Source: Turritopsis dohrnii (Eukaryota > Cnidaria > Hydrozoa > Anthoathecata > Oceaniidae). Taken from it: DNA of 64,000 bases. This document shows, in pieces, positions 54,552 through 64,000 of this stretch (its first letter is position 1; every line of letters starts with the position of its first letter). The stretch covers positions 62,001 through 126,000 of the forward strand of contig BQMF02000033.1 in assembly GCA_027922465.2 (NCBI GenBank), given 5' to 3'. A program made the translations under genes and the position numbers. The notes below the pieces were generated by a model that worked only from the letters and a program-made list of their open reading frames with translations, searched no databases and was not told where the DNA came from.

Positions 54552-57500
54552 ATGTCTTCAGAAAGTGAAGACAATATTATAGCGTCTATTATTATTTCTG
54601 AATGTACGAAGAAAAAGACAAAAAAAAGAAAGATCTGGACAAAGCCATGGCTGAAGAAAAGGACAACGTTTGGGATCTACGATACGCTTCTAAGGGAATT
54701 TAGACTAGAAAGCGAAGCCGATTACTATAACTTTCTTCGTATGAGCCCTGAAATGTTTGATAACCTCAATCAATTAGTACAAGATGATTTAACTAAACAA
54801 GACACGGTCATGAGAGAGGCTATACCACCGTATTTAAAACTTGCAGTAACTTTGAGGTACCTAGTCACTGGAGAAACATTTACAAGTTTGCAGTACTTGT
54901 TTAGAATTCACAGAACAACAATTGGATTATTTGTAACTGATGTATTTGATGCACTCTATTCAAAACTGAAAAATCTAATACAGGTATGATGCAATTCAAA
55001 TTATATTTAAAAATTTAAAATTCTTCACTTCCTTGCGATCTGGGCATCATTGAAGGAGTAGTAGGTGGTGAAGTAAGATAGTTCCCATGAAAATTCGATT
55101 GGTAAGGATTAAATACTGTGGGCATCGCGTGGTGATGATTTTCTTGACCTGCGCCAATTTGTTCCATCATTATCAGCTGTTGGATTTTGAATTTTAGTAT
55201 TTGTCTTGATCTTTCATTTTTGATGTTTCTTAGCTCACTGGCTATATATTTTCCGAATTTTTCTTCGGTGTCTTCTTCTTTTCTTTGGACTTTGCTTTTT
55301 GATTCCAAAAACGAAATGGCAGAATTCAAAAGAACATCTTTTGTTTTCTCCTGGCTGACTGCCATTCTTTTTTTAGACACAGGTTGCTTCGTCGATTTTC
55401 TTGGTTCCCTCTCTAAATCTGTTTCATTATCTTCTGATTCTCCTTGCTCAATCGCTGTTTCTGGATCTTCTGTATCGTCTTCTTGTAAGTCCATAGATGA
55501 TGATTGTTCCTATAAGTATCTATATATTAATAGCCGATTCTCCGTCTGTTTGTCTGTAAGTCACGCAAAATGGTAGATTGAACTTCGAAAGAAATCAGGG
55601 ATCTGCAACGGAGAGATCGCGGAGAACTCCGTGGAGAACTTAAACATTTAGGGGGTATAAATGTGTAGCTCCCACCAAAGAAATGGCGATGGCTGCAAGA
55701 AATTGTAATACTTTTAACTGCAAATATCCATATATGAAAATATTAGCTAATTTTGAATTGATGTTTCTACAATAACTACCTCAGACTGACCTTGAACGAA
55801 TACACTTTTAAGTATTTGTAACCCCCGTTCAATGTCATGGCAACGAAAGGAAATTTATCAAGTTCGCTTTCAACCATCTTGATTCTTATTCGCGCGAAAA
55901 GAAAGAATAAAGTTGAGAAAAACGATCATTTTGTTTGCCTAAAGACAACAAAGGAAAGTTTGCTTTTTTGTTTATATGTTGTCTATTTAGCTAGGTAAAC
56001 TGACAAAAAACACAAGTGCTGTGTTTTTATTTGTGTGGTGATAAAAATTAAAAAACATTCCTGTTTTTGTTATATACATTGTTCTTTTGAGTTATGAATT
56101 CTGATCATGACTACGAAATCCCTCTAAGGTTTGTTTTGCCTCGATCACAATTTGATAGAGACATAGTTGATGCACGGCAACATCAACAGGAGAGGCAACA
56201 ACAACTCCCTGATGACCCTCAACAACGTCGTCGAATTAGGAATGCTGAACGACAAAGGAGATACCGTGCAAATCAAAGTGCAATTCGTGCTCAGTTGAGA
56301 AGGGAGAGGGATGCACAAAATCAAAGACAGCGACGGGCTAATGAGCAACCTGAACAAGCTGCTGCTCGACGTGCCGCTGATGCTCAACAGCACCAACTTC
56401 TAAGAAACAATGAGCAACCTGAGCAAGTTGCTGCTCGACTTGAAGTGCAAGCTCACCGGCAACAGGCGCTAAGAGATAATGAGCAACCGGATCAAGCTGC
56501 TGCTCGACGTGCAACTGATGCTCAACATCACCAACTTCTGAGAAACAATGAGCAACCCGAACAAGCTGCTGCTCGACGTGCAGCTAATGCTCAACAACAC
56601 CAAAGAGCATATGTCCGAAACAGACGAGTGCGCACGGCTCGCTTTTTAAATGCTGCACGGATTGATATTGAAAACAATAATTTACCTGACATTCATTGTT
56701 TAGGTGAATTTAACATTTTATGTGAACATTGTGGAGCAATCAAATTTGACCATGAAACTAATTTTAAATGTTGCACAAATGGTAAGGTACAACTTCCGAA
56801 TTTATTAGATTATCCGCCTGAGTTACGGAATCTTTTACTTGATGATTCTGCACTGGGTAAACATTTCCGTAAGTGTATTAGAATTTATAATAATGCATTT
56901 AGTTTTGCTTCTCTGTCAGCTAACTTACGTCCGCCCCCAGGAAATGGGCCTCCATGTTTTAGGATATGTGGACAACTGCTACATAGGTATGGAGCACTGC
57001 ATGCTAATGAAAACCAAGTGCCTATGTTTAGCCAACTGTATATTATCGAAGCTGCTAATTCGCTTGACATGCGTATGCAAAACCCTTCCAATGCGGATTG
57101 CAACAGAGACTTGATGGGGCAAACACAAACGGTCATTAATAGAGTTTCACCTTATGCCGCAACATATCGTAATTTGGCTCAGGTCGAACGAGAAGAAGAA
57201 GAAAGGGCACTCTTAGAAAATAGACCAACCTCGGTAGTGGGTATGTATATGTGTGAAGGTGAAGACAGGAGGAGATACAATGCTCCACATCACGAAGAAG
57301 TCGCAGCAATTTTTGTAGGTAACGATGGTGCGCCTCCGGCTGGTAGAAATATTGTAGTGTATCCAAGAGATCAGCCCTTGCGAAATATTTCTTACATGTC
57401 AACAAACATTGACTCCATGATGTATCCAATAATTTTTCCTAGAGGTGATCCTGGATGGAGTCCGAACATGAATCACGTACAACAGCATGCAACTGAAAGG

Positions 57501-60500
57501 CGGAATAAAATTACACAATTGCAGTATTACATTTATCGTATTGCCATTAGACGTGAATTTTCTGCTTTACATTTAGCTGGAAAACTATTTCAACAGTTTG
57601 TTGTTGACAGCTATGTCAAAGTGGAGGGAGCGAGACTCGACTTCATACGCCAGAACCAAGAACAATTACGGGCGGATAGCTACACAGGTTTGATGGACTA
57701 TTTGGAGGAAGCTGCCCATGAACGAAACCTCCGTGCGGGTAATGTCGTTGTATTGCCATCTACCTTTTCAGGTTCACCGAGAAATATGCACCAATTGTAC
57801 CTAGATGCTATGGCATTAGTTTCGAAAAAAGGTAAACCAGATTTATTTTTAACTTTTACATGCAATCCTAAATGGCCTGAAATTGTTCAAAATCTTTTGC
57901 CTGGTCAAACTCCATCAGATAGGCCAGATCTGGTTACACGAGTATTCAAATTGAAGTTAGAAGCTATTAAAAACGATATTATAAAAGATTCTGTTCTAGG
58001 TGTATCTGTAGCACAGGTGGATGTTATAGAATTTCAGAAAAGGGGGCTACCTCATGTGCACATGCTGTTGCATCTCGGCAACGAATTTAAGTTGCGCAAT
58101 GCTGATGACATCGATTCATTGATATCAGCACGAATTCCAAATCGGGACCAAGAACCAGAACTTTACGAAATCATCAAATCTTGCTTGGTCCATGGTCCGT
58201 GTGGCCATTTGAATGTGTCTTCACCGTGTATGCAAGATGGTAAGTGCAGCAAAAATTTTCCGAAGCAGTTCAACAATGGAACTGTTTTAAATGTGGATGG
58301 CTATCCTTTATATCACCGACCAGATGACGGAAGAGCTGTTCGAATTCGGAATATGGATCTTGACAACAGATGGATCGTCCCATACAACCCTTTCCTCAGC
58401 AAAAAGTACAATGCACATATAAACCTAGAGGCCTGTGTTTCCGTTAAAAGCGTCAAGTATTTGTACAAATACATTTACAAAGGACATGATACTGCTCATA
58501 TTGAAATCAATGAGCGAATAGATCATGACGAAATCAAAACCTTTTTAGATGCGAGGTATGTATCTGCTCCAGAAGCTGTGTGGCGTTTATGCTCTTTTCC
58601 AATGCACACTCAAAGTCATGCTATTTTACGACTTCCTGTTCACCTTCCAAATGAGCAGCAGATTTTTTTCAGAGAAGGACAGGAACAAGCAGCACTGGAA
58701 AGAGGACAAGAGCACACCAAGTTAACTGCTTGGTTCGAATTAAATCGTGTTGACGAACGGGCACGTCAATATTTATATCCTGATATCCCCCACCATTACG
58801 TGTTTCAAACACGACAACATAAGTGGGTGACACGGCAGCGTGGAGCAGAAAAAATTGTAAGTAGAATGTACAATGCTAGCATTCGGCAAGGTGAAAGGTA
58901 TTTCTTACATGTGCTGTTGTTACATGTTCCTGGTGCGACTTCCTTTGAATACCTTAGAACTGTTAATGGGATTGTATATAGATCTTTTAGGGAAGCGTGT
59001 ATTGCACTTGGACTATTGGATGATGATACTTTATGGATACGAACCATGGAGGAACTTGCTGCATCAGCAACTCCCTCTAAAATTCGCAAAGCCTTCTCCT
59101 TCATTCTGATCCATGGAGAGCCAAGCAATCCAGCTGAATTGTGGGAAAGATTCCGTGCTCACATGGTTGAAGATTTTTTGAGACACCAGACGGAAAAACA
59201 AGCAGAGCAGTCAGCTCTTGGTAAAATTCAGGAAGTCCTTCAGCAATTTGGTAGGGTTGTTACTGACTTTGATTTACCTGCTTTTGAACAAGCTATTGCA
59301 GACGATCTACCAAATGCTGATGAAATGAGGGAAGAAGCCATCAACATGAGGAACACGTTGAATGCTGACCAGCTTGCTGTTGCCGACGCAGTCCTAGATG
59401 CAGTGGTAACAAACGACAACAATAGTGCTAAAATCTTCTTCCTTGATGGACCCGGTGGAACAGGTAAAACTTTCACGTACAATTACATCATTCGCGAGGT
59501 TATTGGAAGAAACTTATCAGTAAGTACGTGTGTGTGGACTGGAATTGCAGCAACACTGTTACAAAATGGTAAGACAGTCCATTCTCTTTTCAAATTACCT
59601 GTTCCTGTATTGGACAATTCAACGTGCAATGTTAAGCCTAATAGTAGGCACGCCAATTTTTTACGTAACCAGCATATTGTAATATTTGATGAGGTAAGTA
59701 TGATTCCTAAGCATGCACTTGAGGCTATTGATAGAATGTTTAGAGATTTCTGTAACAGTGATGTGCCTTTTGCTGGAAAGGTTGTTCTTTTAGGTGGTGA
59801 TTTTAGACAGACTCTTCCTGTTGTGAAAAGAGGCAGACCAGCTCAGATTGTGGAAGCGTGCATCAAGAGCTCTGTCTTGTGGCCAATAGTGCAAATCTTT
59901 CATCTGAATGTCAACATGAGAGCTGCTCCTGGGCAAAGGGAATTTGCGGAATTCCTACTTGAATTAGGAAACGGAGCGATACCGAAAAAAGAGGATGATC
60001 CATTTAAAGATTCCATTGAAATTCCGCATGAATGTGTTTTGCATGAAAATAATGATATCGTTCACTCTATTTTTAGTGATGCTGGAGGAGATGATATGTC
60101 GAGTCGTGTTATTCTGACACCGACCAATGACGAGGCTTTGGTGATTAATGAACGGATTCTTCAGGGAATGCCTGGTGAAACAGTCACATACTTTAGTGTA
60201 GATTCTGTTGTCTCTGATGAGCAAGAAGAGATTGATCTGTATCCTATGGAGTTCATCAATTCGCTTACTCCTTCTGGAATGCCTCCACACCGGTTGAACT
60301 TGAAAGTCAACAGTACAGTGATGCTGCTGCGAAATTTATCATTGAAGGATGGTTTATGCAACGGCACACGATTAGTCATCCGTAATCTCCGAGAGAATAT
60401 CCTTGATTGTGAAGTGCTGACCGGTATCTCTGCTGGAAATCGGGTGCTCATTCCTACAGTGACCTTGTGTCCGAATGATACCAACCTTCCGTTTCAGCTG

Positions 60501-62928
60501 AAGTGAACACAATTTCCTGTCCGTTTGTCATACGCAATTACCATTAACAAAAGTCAAGGTCAGACTTTTGAACGGGTTGGTATTTATATGCAAAGGCCTT
60601 ACTTCAGTCATGGTCAACTTTATGTTGCATTTTCACGAACACGAAGCTTTGAAGCAGTGAAAGTAAAGGTTTGTAGAACTTTACAGCAAGGCTATGTTAG
60701 AGAGAGATGCTACACTAGAAATGTAGTATACCAACAGGTATTATGAATATTTTTACCTTGCGAAAAATATACGTGCAATTGATATTAAATATTTTGAATT
60801 AAAACTTTACGCAAGGTTAATGAGGAGGCATTAGATTATAGATAACCTGGAAATTAAATTGGTATACATTGAATTGAATATACTGAAATTAAAGCAGTTT
60901 ACATTTAATTGAATTACACTGAATTGAGTTAATTGATTTGAATTACATTGAATTGAATTACTTTGAATTGAATTACTTTGAATTGAATTATATTGAATTG
61001 AATTGAATTACATTGAATGGAATTACATTGAATTGAATTACATTGAATTGAATTGAATGAGTGTAGCATTAGATTAGATGACCTAGAAATTAGATTAGTT
61101 TACATTAAATAGATTAGATTGAATATGCCAAATGATTAGTATATAGCATAAGATTAGATTACCTTGAACTTTGAGTAGATTGAAGATTGAATAGATTATG
61201 GAAGATAATGGAAGCGGCATGGAGCCGGGAGGAAGGAGGGTATGAAAGCGGCATGAAGCCGGGTGGAGGAGGGTATGAAAGCGGCAAAAAGCCGTTGTAT
61301 GTGTGACATATTGTAATTTATTCTCTTTTTTTGAGATTCTGATGTCATTGAAAAGGCAGTTTTATCATTGTTATACAGTAACATATGTCATACATATTGA
61401 ACTGCATGGTTTCTTTTAAAAATTGGTATGAATGTTTCCCTTATAATTCTTTTCTTTTTTTTAACCTGATAGTCCATTGTTATTTGCATAGCTGCAGTTC
61501 ACTAACAATTTCTTTTCTTTTTTAGATAGGGAGACAAAGCGTAAACTTCTCCAGATTATTGATTTTACATTGTGGTATCGAGACACCATATACTCAGCTA
61601 AATGATTTTTTCATTAAGCATGGGTAAGAAACCTTTTAAAAATGACATTTCGTTGCTCTTGAAATTTCAGCCTATGTTTATTGAGATATTAGCCAGTTAG
61701 AAATTCATGACATCGCCCACCCTCCTTTTTAGCAGTTTAAATTTCTTATTGAACATTGCTTATCTATATCGGTTTCTTCTGGAAGAATAGACTTTGTCAA
61801 TCCCTTTTTGGATAACCAGAAGTTTTTACCCTGGTGTCTGTATAATAATCACACGTGTTTCATATAATCGGGCTTGAGAACATGTGTACGTTTTTCTTTT
61901 AGTAAGCCAATGGCCACGTCATCTACTGGTCCTCTTCTCGAACCGTTTCTGAAGGAACCTCGTGTGCGTACCAACTATAATCTGAATGTATTCTTAGTAA
62001 ATTTAAGAATGACAATAATAAAAACGTTAAATAAACTATTCGGTTCTTTTCTTGATTCCCCTGTTTCCGATTTTTGTGAACTCTTTGGTGGTGCCACAAA
62101 CGCATGCTGAACATTGGCGGCGAGCGACGCCGCCTTGGCGGCTAGTAATATTTTTAATTTCAGATCCCAAAAAGTGAAGATGAGTGGAGAATGGTTGCTG
62201 AAAAGTATGAAGAAAAGTGGAATTTCCCTAATTGCATTGGAGCTATGGATGGCAAACATATTCTCCTTGAATGTCCAAGAAATTCGGGGTCGTACTATTT
62301 TAACTATAAAGGAACATTTAGCATCGTTCTTTTGGCACTAGTTGATGCTGATTATAAATTCCTATACATAGATGTTGGTTGCAACGGAAGAGTTAGTGAT
62401 GGTGGGGTATTTAGGGATTCTTCCCTAAACAAAGCTATGAAGAATAAGAGTTTAAATATACCACCACCAAAAATAATGGATGACCATAGCACTAAATTAC
62501 CATACGTTATTGTTGCTGACGATGCATTTCCCCTTTCTGAAAATATTATGAAACCGTATCCATTTCGTAATTTGTCAAAAGAGAAAAGAATTTTCAACTA
62601 TCGGTTGAGTCGCGCCCGCCGAGTGTCAGAAAATGTTTTTGGCATATTATGCAAACAGTTTCAAATCTTTTTGACACCGATAAGAATTAGTCCAGAACGC
62701 GCTGAAAAGCTTGTAATGTTAGCTTGTGCCTTACATAACTTTTTGCAGACACAATCTAATGAAATACATCAACAATTTGTTGAACCGCACAATCAAGAAA
62801 ATTCATCGGCACATTGGTCATCACTTAAAACTATACCAACAAATTGTACAAAGGATGCAAAAGATGTTAGAGAAGCGTTTTGTGAATATTTCAATAATAA
62901 TGGAGCAGTTTCTTGGCAAGATGACTAA
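54552..62928 (+). CDS. Harbinger transposase (DDE_Tnp_4 nuclease)
   Basis: Two exons: 54552-54984, ending at a GTATG donor, and 62165-62928, starting after TTTTTAATTTCAG. Exon 1 encodes a basic N-terminus and the helical region with LYNFLRMSP-like spacing (YYNFLRMSPEMFDNLNQLV) and SLQYLFRIHRTTIG. Exon 2 carries the catalytic core: Asp in CIGAMDGKH, Asp in DVGCNGRVSDGGVF, and Glu in RLSRARRVSENVFGIL, then LVMLACALHNFL. All three acidic residues are present and no lesion is seen. The 7.2-kb intron holds the Helitron and one exon of the antisense gene, so expression depends on splicing out the Helitron. Confidence 0.85.
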
Positions 62929-63395
62929 ATATGAAACTTTTTATAAAAAACGTATAAATAAAAAAGGTTATTCTTACCTCTAAATTTGACTTCGTATGCC
63001 TTGGTTGTACTGTATCCCTTAAAAATTCCAAGGCTTTGAAATATGGCCATTTTGATTTGTATATTTCATTTGCCCCAGCTCCGCTTTTATTTTGGGTTCT
63101 CTCCTTTGTTAATTCCTTTGAGTAGTAAGTTCTTAAATTTTTGATTTTGTTCTTCACGTCTTCCTCTATAGAAAAAATAATAGCGTACATTTGTTTCTTT
63201 CTTTTTTAAGTATTTTTGATTTAAAGCAATATATATATATTATTTACCTGAAATTTCAAGCTTCTCACACAACCTCTTGATAGCATTCGCTTTTTCTACC
63301 CTGTTTTTATATAAATTGTTTCTTATATTCCATAAACTTTCTTCCAGTGACCATTCACTGATAAATGTTTCTGTAAAATCATATTTACTTGCCAT
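55015..63395 (-). CDS. Harbinger MADF-domain DNA-binding protein
   Basis: Minus-strand exons: 63395-63248 (ATG; FISEWSLEESLWNIRNNLYK), 63165-62978 (VKNKIKNLRTYYSKEL..SGAGANEIYKSKWPYFKALEFL) and a last exon 55508-55015 with an acidic stretch, SAISFLESK and a BESS-like C-terminal helix. The first two make a MADF (Myb/SANT-like) domain. In PIF/Harbinger elements such a protein recruits the nuclease to the termini. Exons 1 and 2 join in phase 1. Exon 2 ends in phase 0, while the open frame of the last exon needs two carried bases, so a small exon may be missing or the acceptor differs. The Helitron lies in its long intron. Confidence 0.7.
56094..60746 (+). CDS. Helitron Rep-helicase
   Basis: A 1470-residue frame plus an in-frame continuation after a single TGA (60504-60506) to 60746, no introns needed. 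The N-terminus is Arg/Gln-rich with four 23-residue repeats (NNEQPEQAAARRAADAQQHQ-type, residues ~82-173), then a CEHCGAIKFDHETNFKCC finger. The Rep part has FTCNPKW, HUH motif LPHVHMLLHL (residue ~651) and YLYKYIYKGHD with the tyrosines (~790). The Pif1-like helicase has GPGGTGKT (~1118), IFDEVSM, GGDFRQTLPV and TINKSQGQTF after the TGA. Rep nicks and joins at Helitron ends; the helicase unwinds. The TGA removes the last helicase motifs unless read through. Confidence 0.95.
56337..56612 (+). repeat. Four 69-bp in-frame repeats in the Helitron gene
   Basis: Units begin at 56337, 56406, 56475 and 56544 (AA.GAT/AATGAGCAACC), exactly 69 bp apart, encoding 23-residue units. The first helitron at 31152 lacks them. 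Confidence 0.85.
60880..61070. repeat. GAATTGAATTACATT minisatellite
   Basis: Irregular tandem copies of ATTGAATTGAATTAC/ATT in the Helitron 3' region, after the helicase stop. Confidence 0.85.
61196..61300. repeat. Three ~36-bp GC-richer repeats
   Basis: Units of GAAAGCGGCATGAAGCCGGG plus a GGAGGAGGGTAT spacer occur three times. Each unit has a GCGGC..GCCG inverted pair that could form a small hairpin. Confidence 0.7.
61526..62110 (+). CDS. Two extra spliced exons at the Helitron 3' end
   Basis: Exon 61526-61623 lies between TTTTTTAG and a GTAAG donor. Exon 61903-62110 follows TTTTCTTTTAG and ends at TGA 62108-62110, inside the conserved 3' terminus. If a GT at 60738-60739 (CAACAG|GTATTA, overlapping the helicase's last codons) is used as donor, both exons continue the helicase frame and remain open for about 101 residues. 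I recognise no domain (RLLILHCGIETPYTQLND; LFGSFLDSPVSDFCELFGG). They may be a captured gene fragment or an alternative C-terminus. Similar exons are not visible in the other Helitron. Confidence 0.4.
62116..62145 (+). terminator. Helitron 3' hairpin and CTAG end
   Basis: A perfect 7-bp stem with 5-nt loop, then TTGGCGG and CTAG. In Helitrons this signals the end of strand transfer. The stop codon of the extra exon lies just upstream. Confidence 0.9.
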
Positions 63396-63479
63396 GTTAA
63401 TGAATACGTATGCACATGAAAAATGATTTTTTTTTCTTCAAAACAACAAAAAATAAGCTGAAATCTCTTTAAAACGCAT

Positions 63480-63940
63480 TTTGAGTATGAAAATTTGTCG
63501 AAAGATTACAATTTCAACACTTTTCAACAAGCAATTTTCGCATGATACACCCTTCAATTTATCGAATTCGACAATGCGCAATATGGGTTCCACATGTCGC
63601 AAGCAAAAAATCGACTCGTGTATCATCACCTTGAGGGGTACTTCGTGTCCCATATCTTCTGAACGACCCATTGGTTTGCCCTCAAACTTTATAACTTTCT
63701 TTGCCTAAGTCAGGGCTACCACTGGTGCAGAAATGAAAGTTATAGCTTAAGTAGAAAAAAAGCTTTATTTTTTAAATCGCATATTTAACCGCTAAAATTT
63801 GTGAATTTTTCAACCAAAATATATTCAAATATAGTGCTTTTGATTATCTAAAACATGCAAAAAAACATTTCGGAATCGGAAGTGGCTATCAAAAGTTATG
63901 AGGTAATTTGTTTCCACTGCCAATTTTATTTAGACAGACT
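63480..63940. repeat. Harbinger right terminal inverted repeat
   Basis: Reverse complement of the left arm without the MITE. It ends GACAGACT at 63940 before TTAA. Confidence 0.8.
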
Positions 63941-64000
63941 TTAATTCAAGTTCTATCTAAAGTTATTGAGGTTTGAAAAAACACTGCCAGCTAATTTGAA

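Larger units (their letters stand above)
55518..62145 (+). mobile_element. Complete Helitron (6628 bp) with one nonsense codon
   Basis: The 5' end TCTATATATTAATAGCCGAT follows an A at 55517. The 3' end is the hairpin GGCGGCG-AGCGA-CGCCGCC (62116-62134), then TTGGCGG and CTAG (62142-62145), followed by T. Both ends match the 1086-bp non-autonomous copy at 9616-10701. The element encodes a full Rep-helicase broken only by a TGA near its C-terminus. It inserted between A and T in the Harbinger intron. Confidence 0.94.
53687..63940. mobile_element. PIF/Harbinger transposon with nested Helitron (10254 bp)
   Basis: Long inverted termini begin AGTCTGTC/AAGTCTGTC at 53687 and 63940 and are bordered by TTAA on both sides (53683-53686, 63941-63944). 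The arms stay similar for several hundred bp (for example TAATTTGTTTCCACTGCCAA, and GATGATACAC..GTCGATTTTTT). Inside are the two expected Harbinger genes in opposite directions: a DDE nuclease and a MADF-type protein. The usual Harbinger duplication is 3 bp (TWA); the palindromic TTAA makes the exact boundary ambiguous by one base. A 6628-bp Helitron sits in the centre. Confidence 0.85.

Overview
The window is eukaryotic and almost certainly from an invertebrate animal. It is AT-rich, has GT-AG introns of about 70-300 bases, and carries a mix of transposons (Helitron, IS3EU, PIF/Harbinger, tnp2-type CMC, hAT, DDE_3, THAP/P-like, BEL/Pao, a LINE 3' end, many MITEs) that I associate with cnidarians. 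That taxonomic guess is inference. I see no conserved single-copy host gene, no rRNA or tRNA gene and no CRISPR. The window is a transposon graveyard with several young, apparently intact elements.

Layout. 1-9.6 kb: noncoding repeats, fold-back MITEs, a 993-bp direct duplication, a LINE 3' fragment and a decayed exon. 9.6-13.5 kb: short non-autonomous Helitrons of two families. 13.7-15.8 kb: decayed minus-strand exons (SWIM-like and Cys-rich). 16.1-17.9 kb: a minus-strand gene assembled from micro-exons of 24-31 nt, the most unusual object here. 18.3-32.0 kb: a minus-strand autonomous-type Helitron carrying stops and a frameshift, split by an intact 8.35-kb IS3EU transposon (20052-28398). Intron 1 of that transposon's HECT-like gene holds a 2.95-kb unclassified element, which itself holds a 376-bp TTAA MITE. 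32.1-39.3 kb: a BEL/Pao LTR retrotransposon with 515-bp LTRs and a TCAAT duplication. 39.6-45.8 kb: remains of a two-gene tnp2 (CMC/EnSpm-like) element, with a THAP/P-element fragment in the opposite direction. 47.4-50.05 kb: a broken hAT gene and its right terminus. 50.5-52.1 kb: a non-autonomous Helitron. 52.1-53.2 kb: a broken DDE_3 transposase. 53.7-63.9 kb: a PIF/Harbinger element with long inverted termini and two antiparallel spliced genes. Its shared intron region holds a complete 6.6-kb Helitron with a 1470-residue Rep-helicase and extra downstream exons.

How the parts work together. IS3EU looks autonomous: a 497-residue DDE transposase and a 639-residue HECT-like protein both read open after splicing, and the termini and 6-bp duplication are perfect. 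Harbinger has its usual pair, a nuclease and a MADF-type DNA-binding protein. Helitron 55518-62145 shares its 5' and 3' termini with the short Helitrons at 9616-10701 and 11174-11447, so it is a plausible source of their mobility. Helitron 18301-31990 shares its 5' end with the non-autonomous copies ending at 13521 and 52094. Older elements (tnp2, hAT, DDE_3, the SWIM-like gene) are pseudogenes cut up by these insertions.
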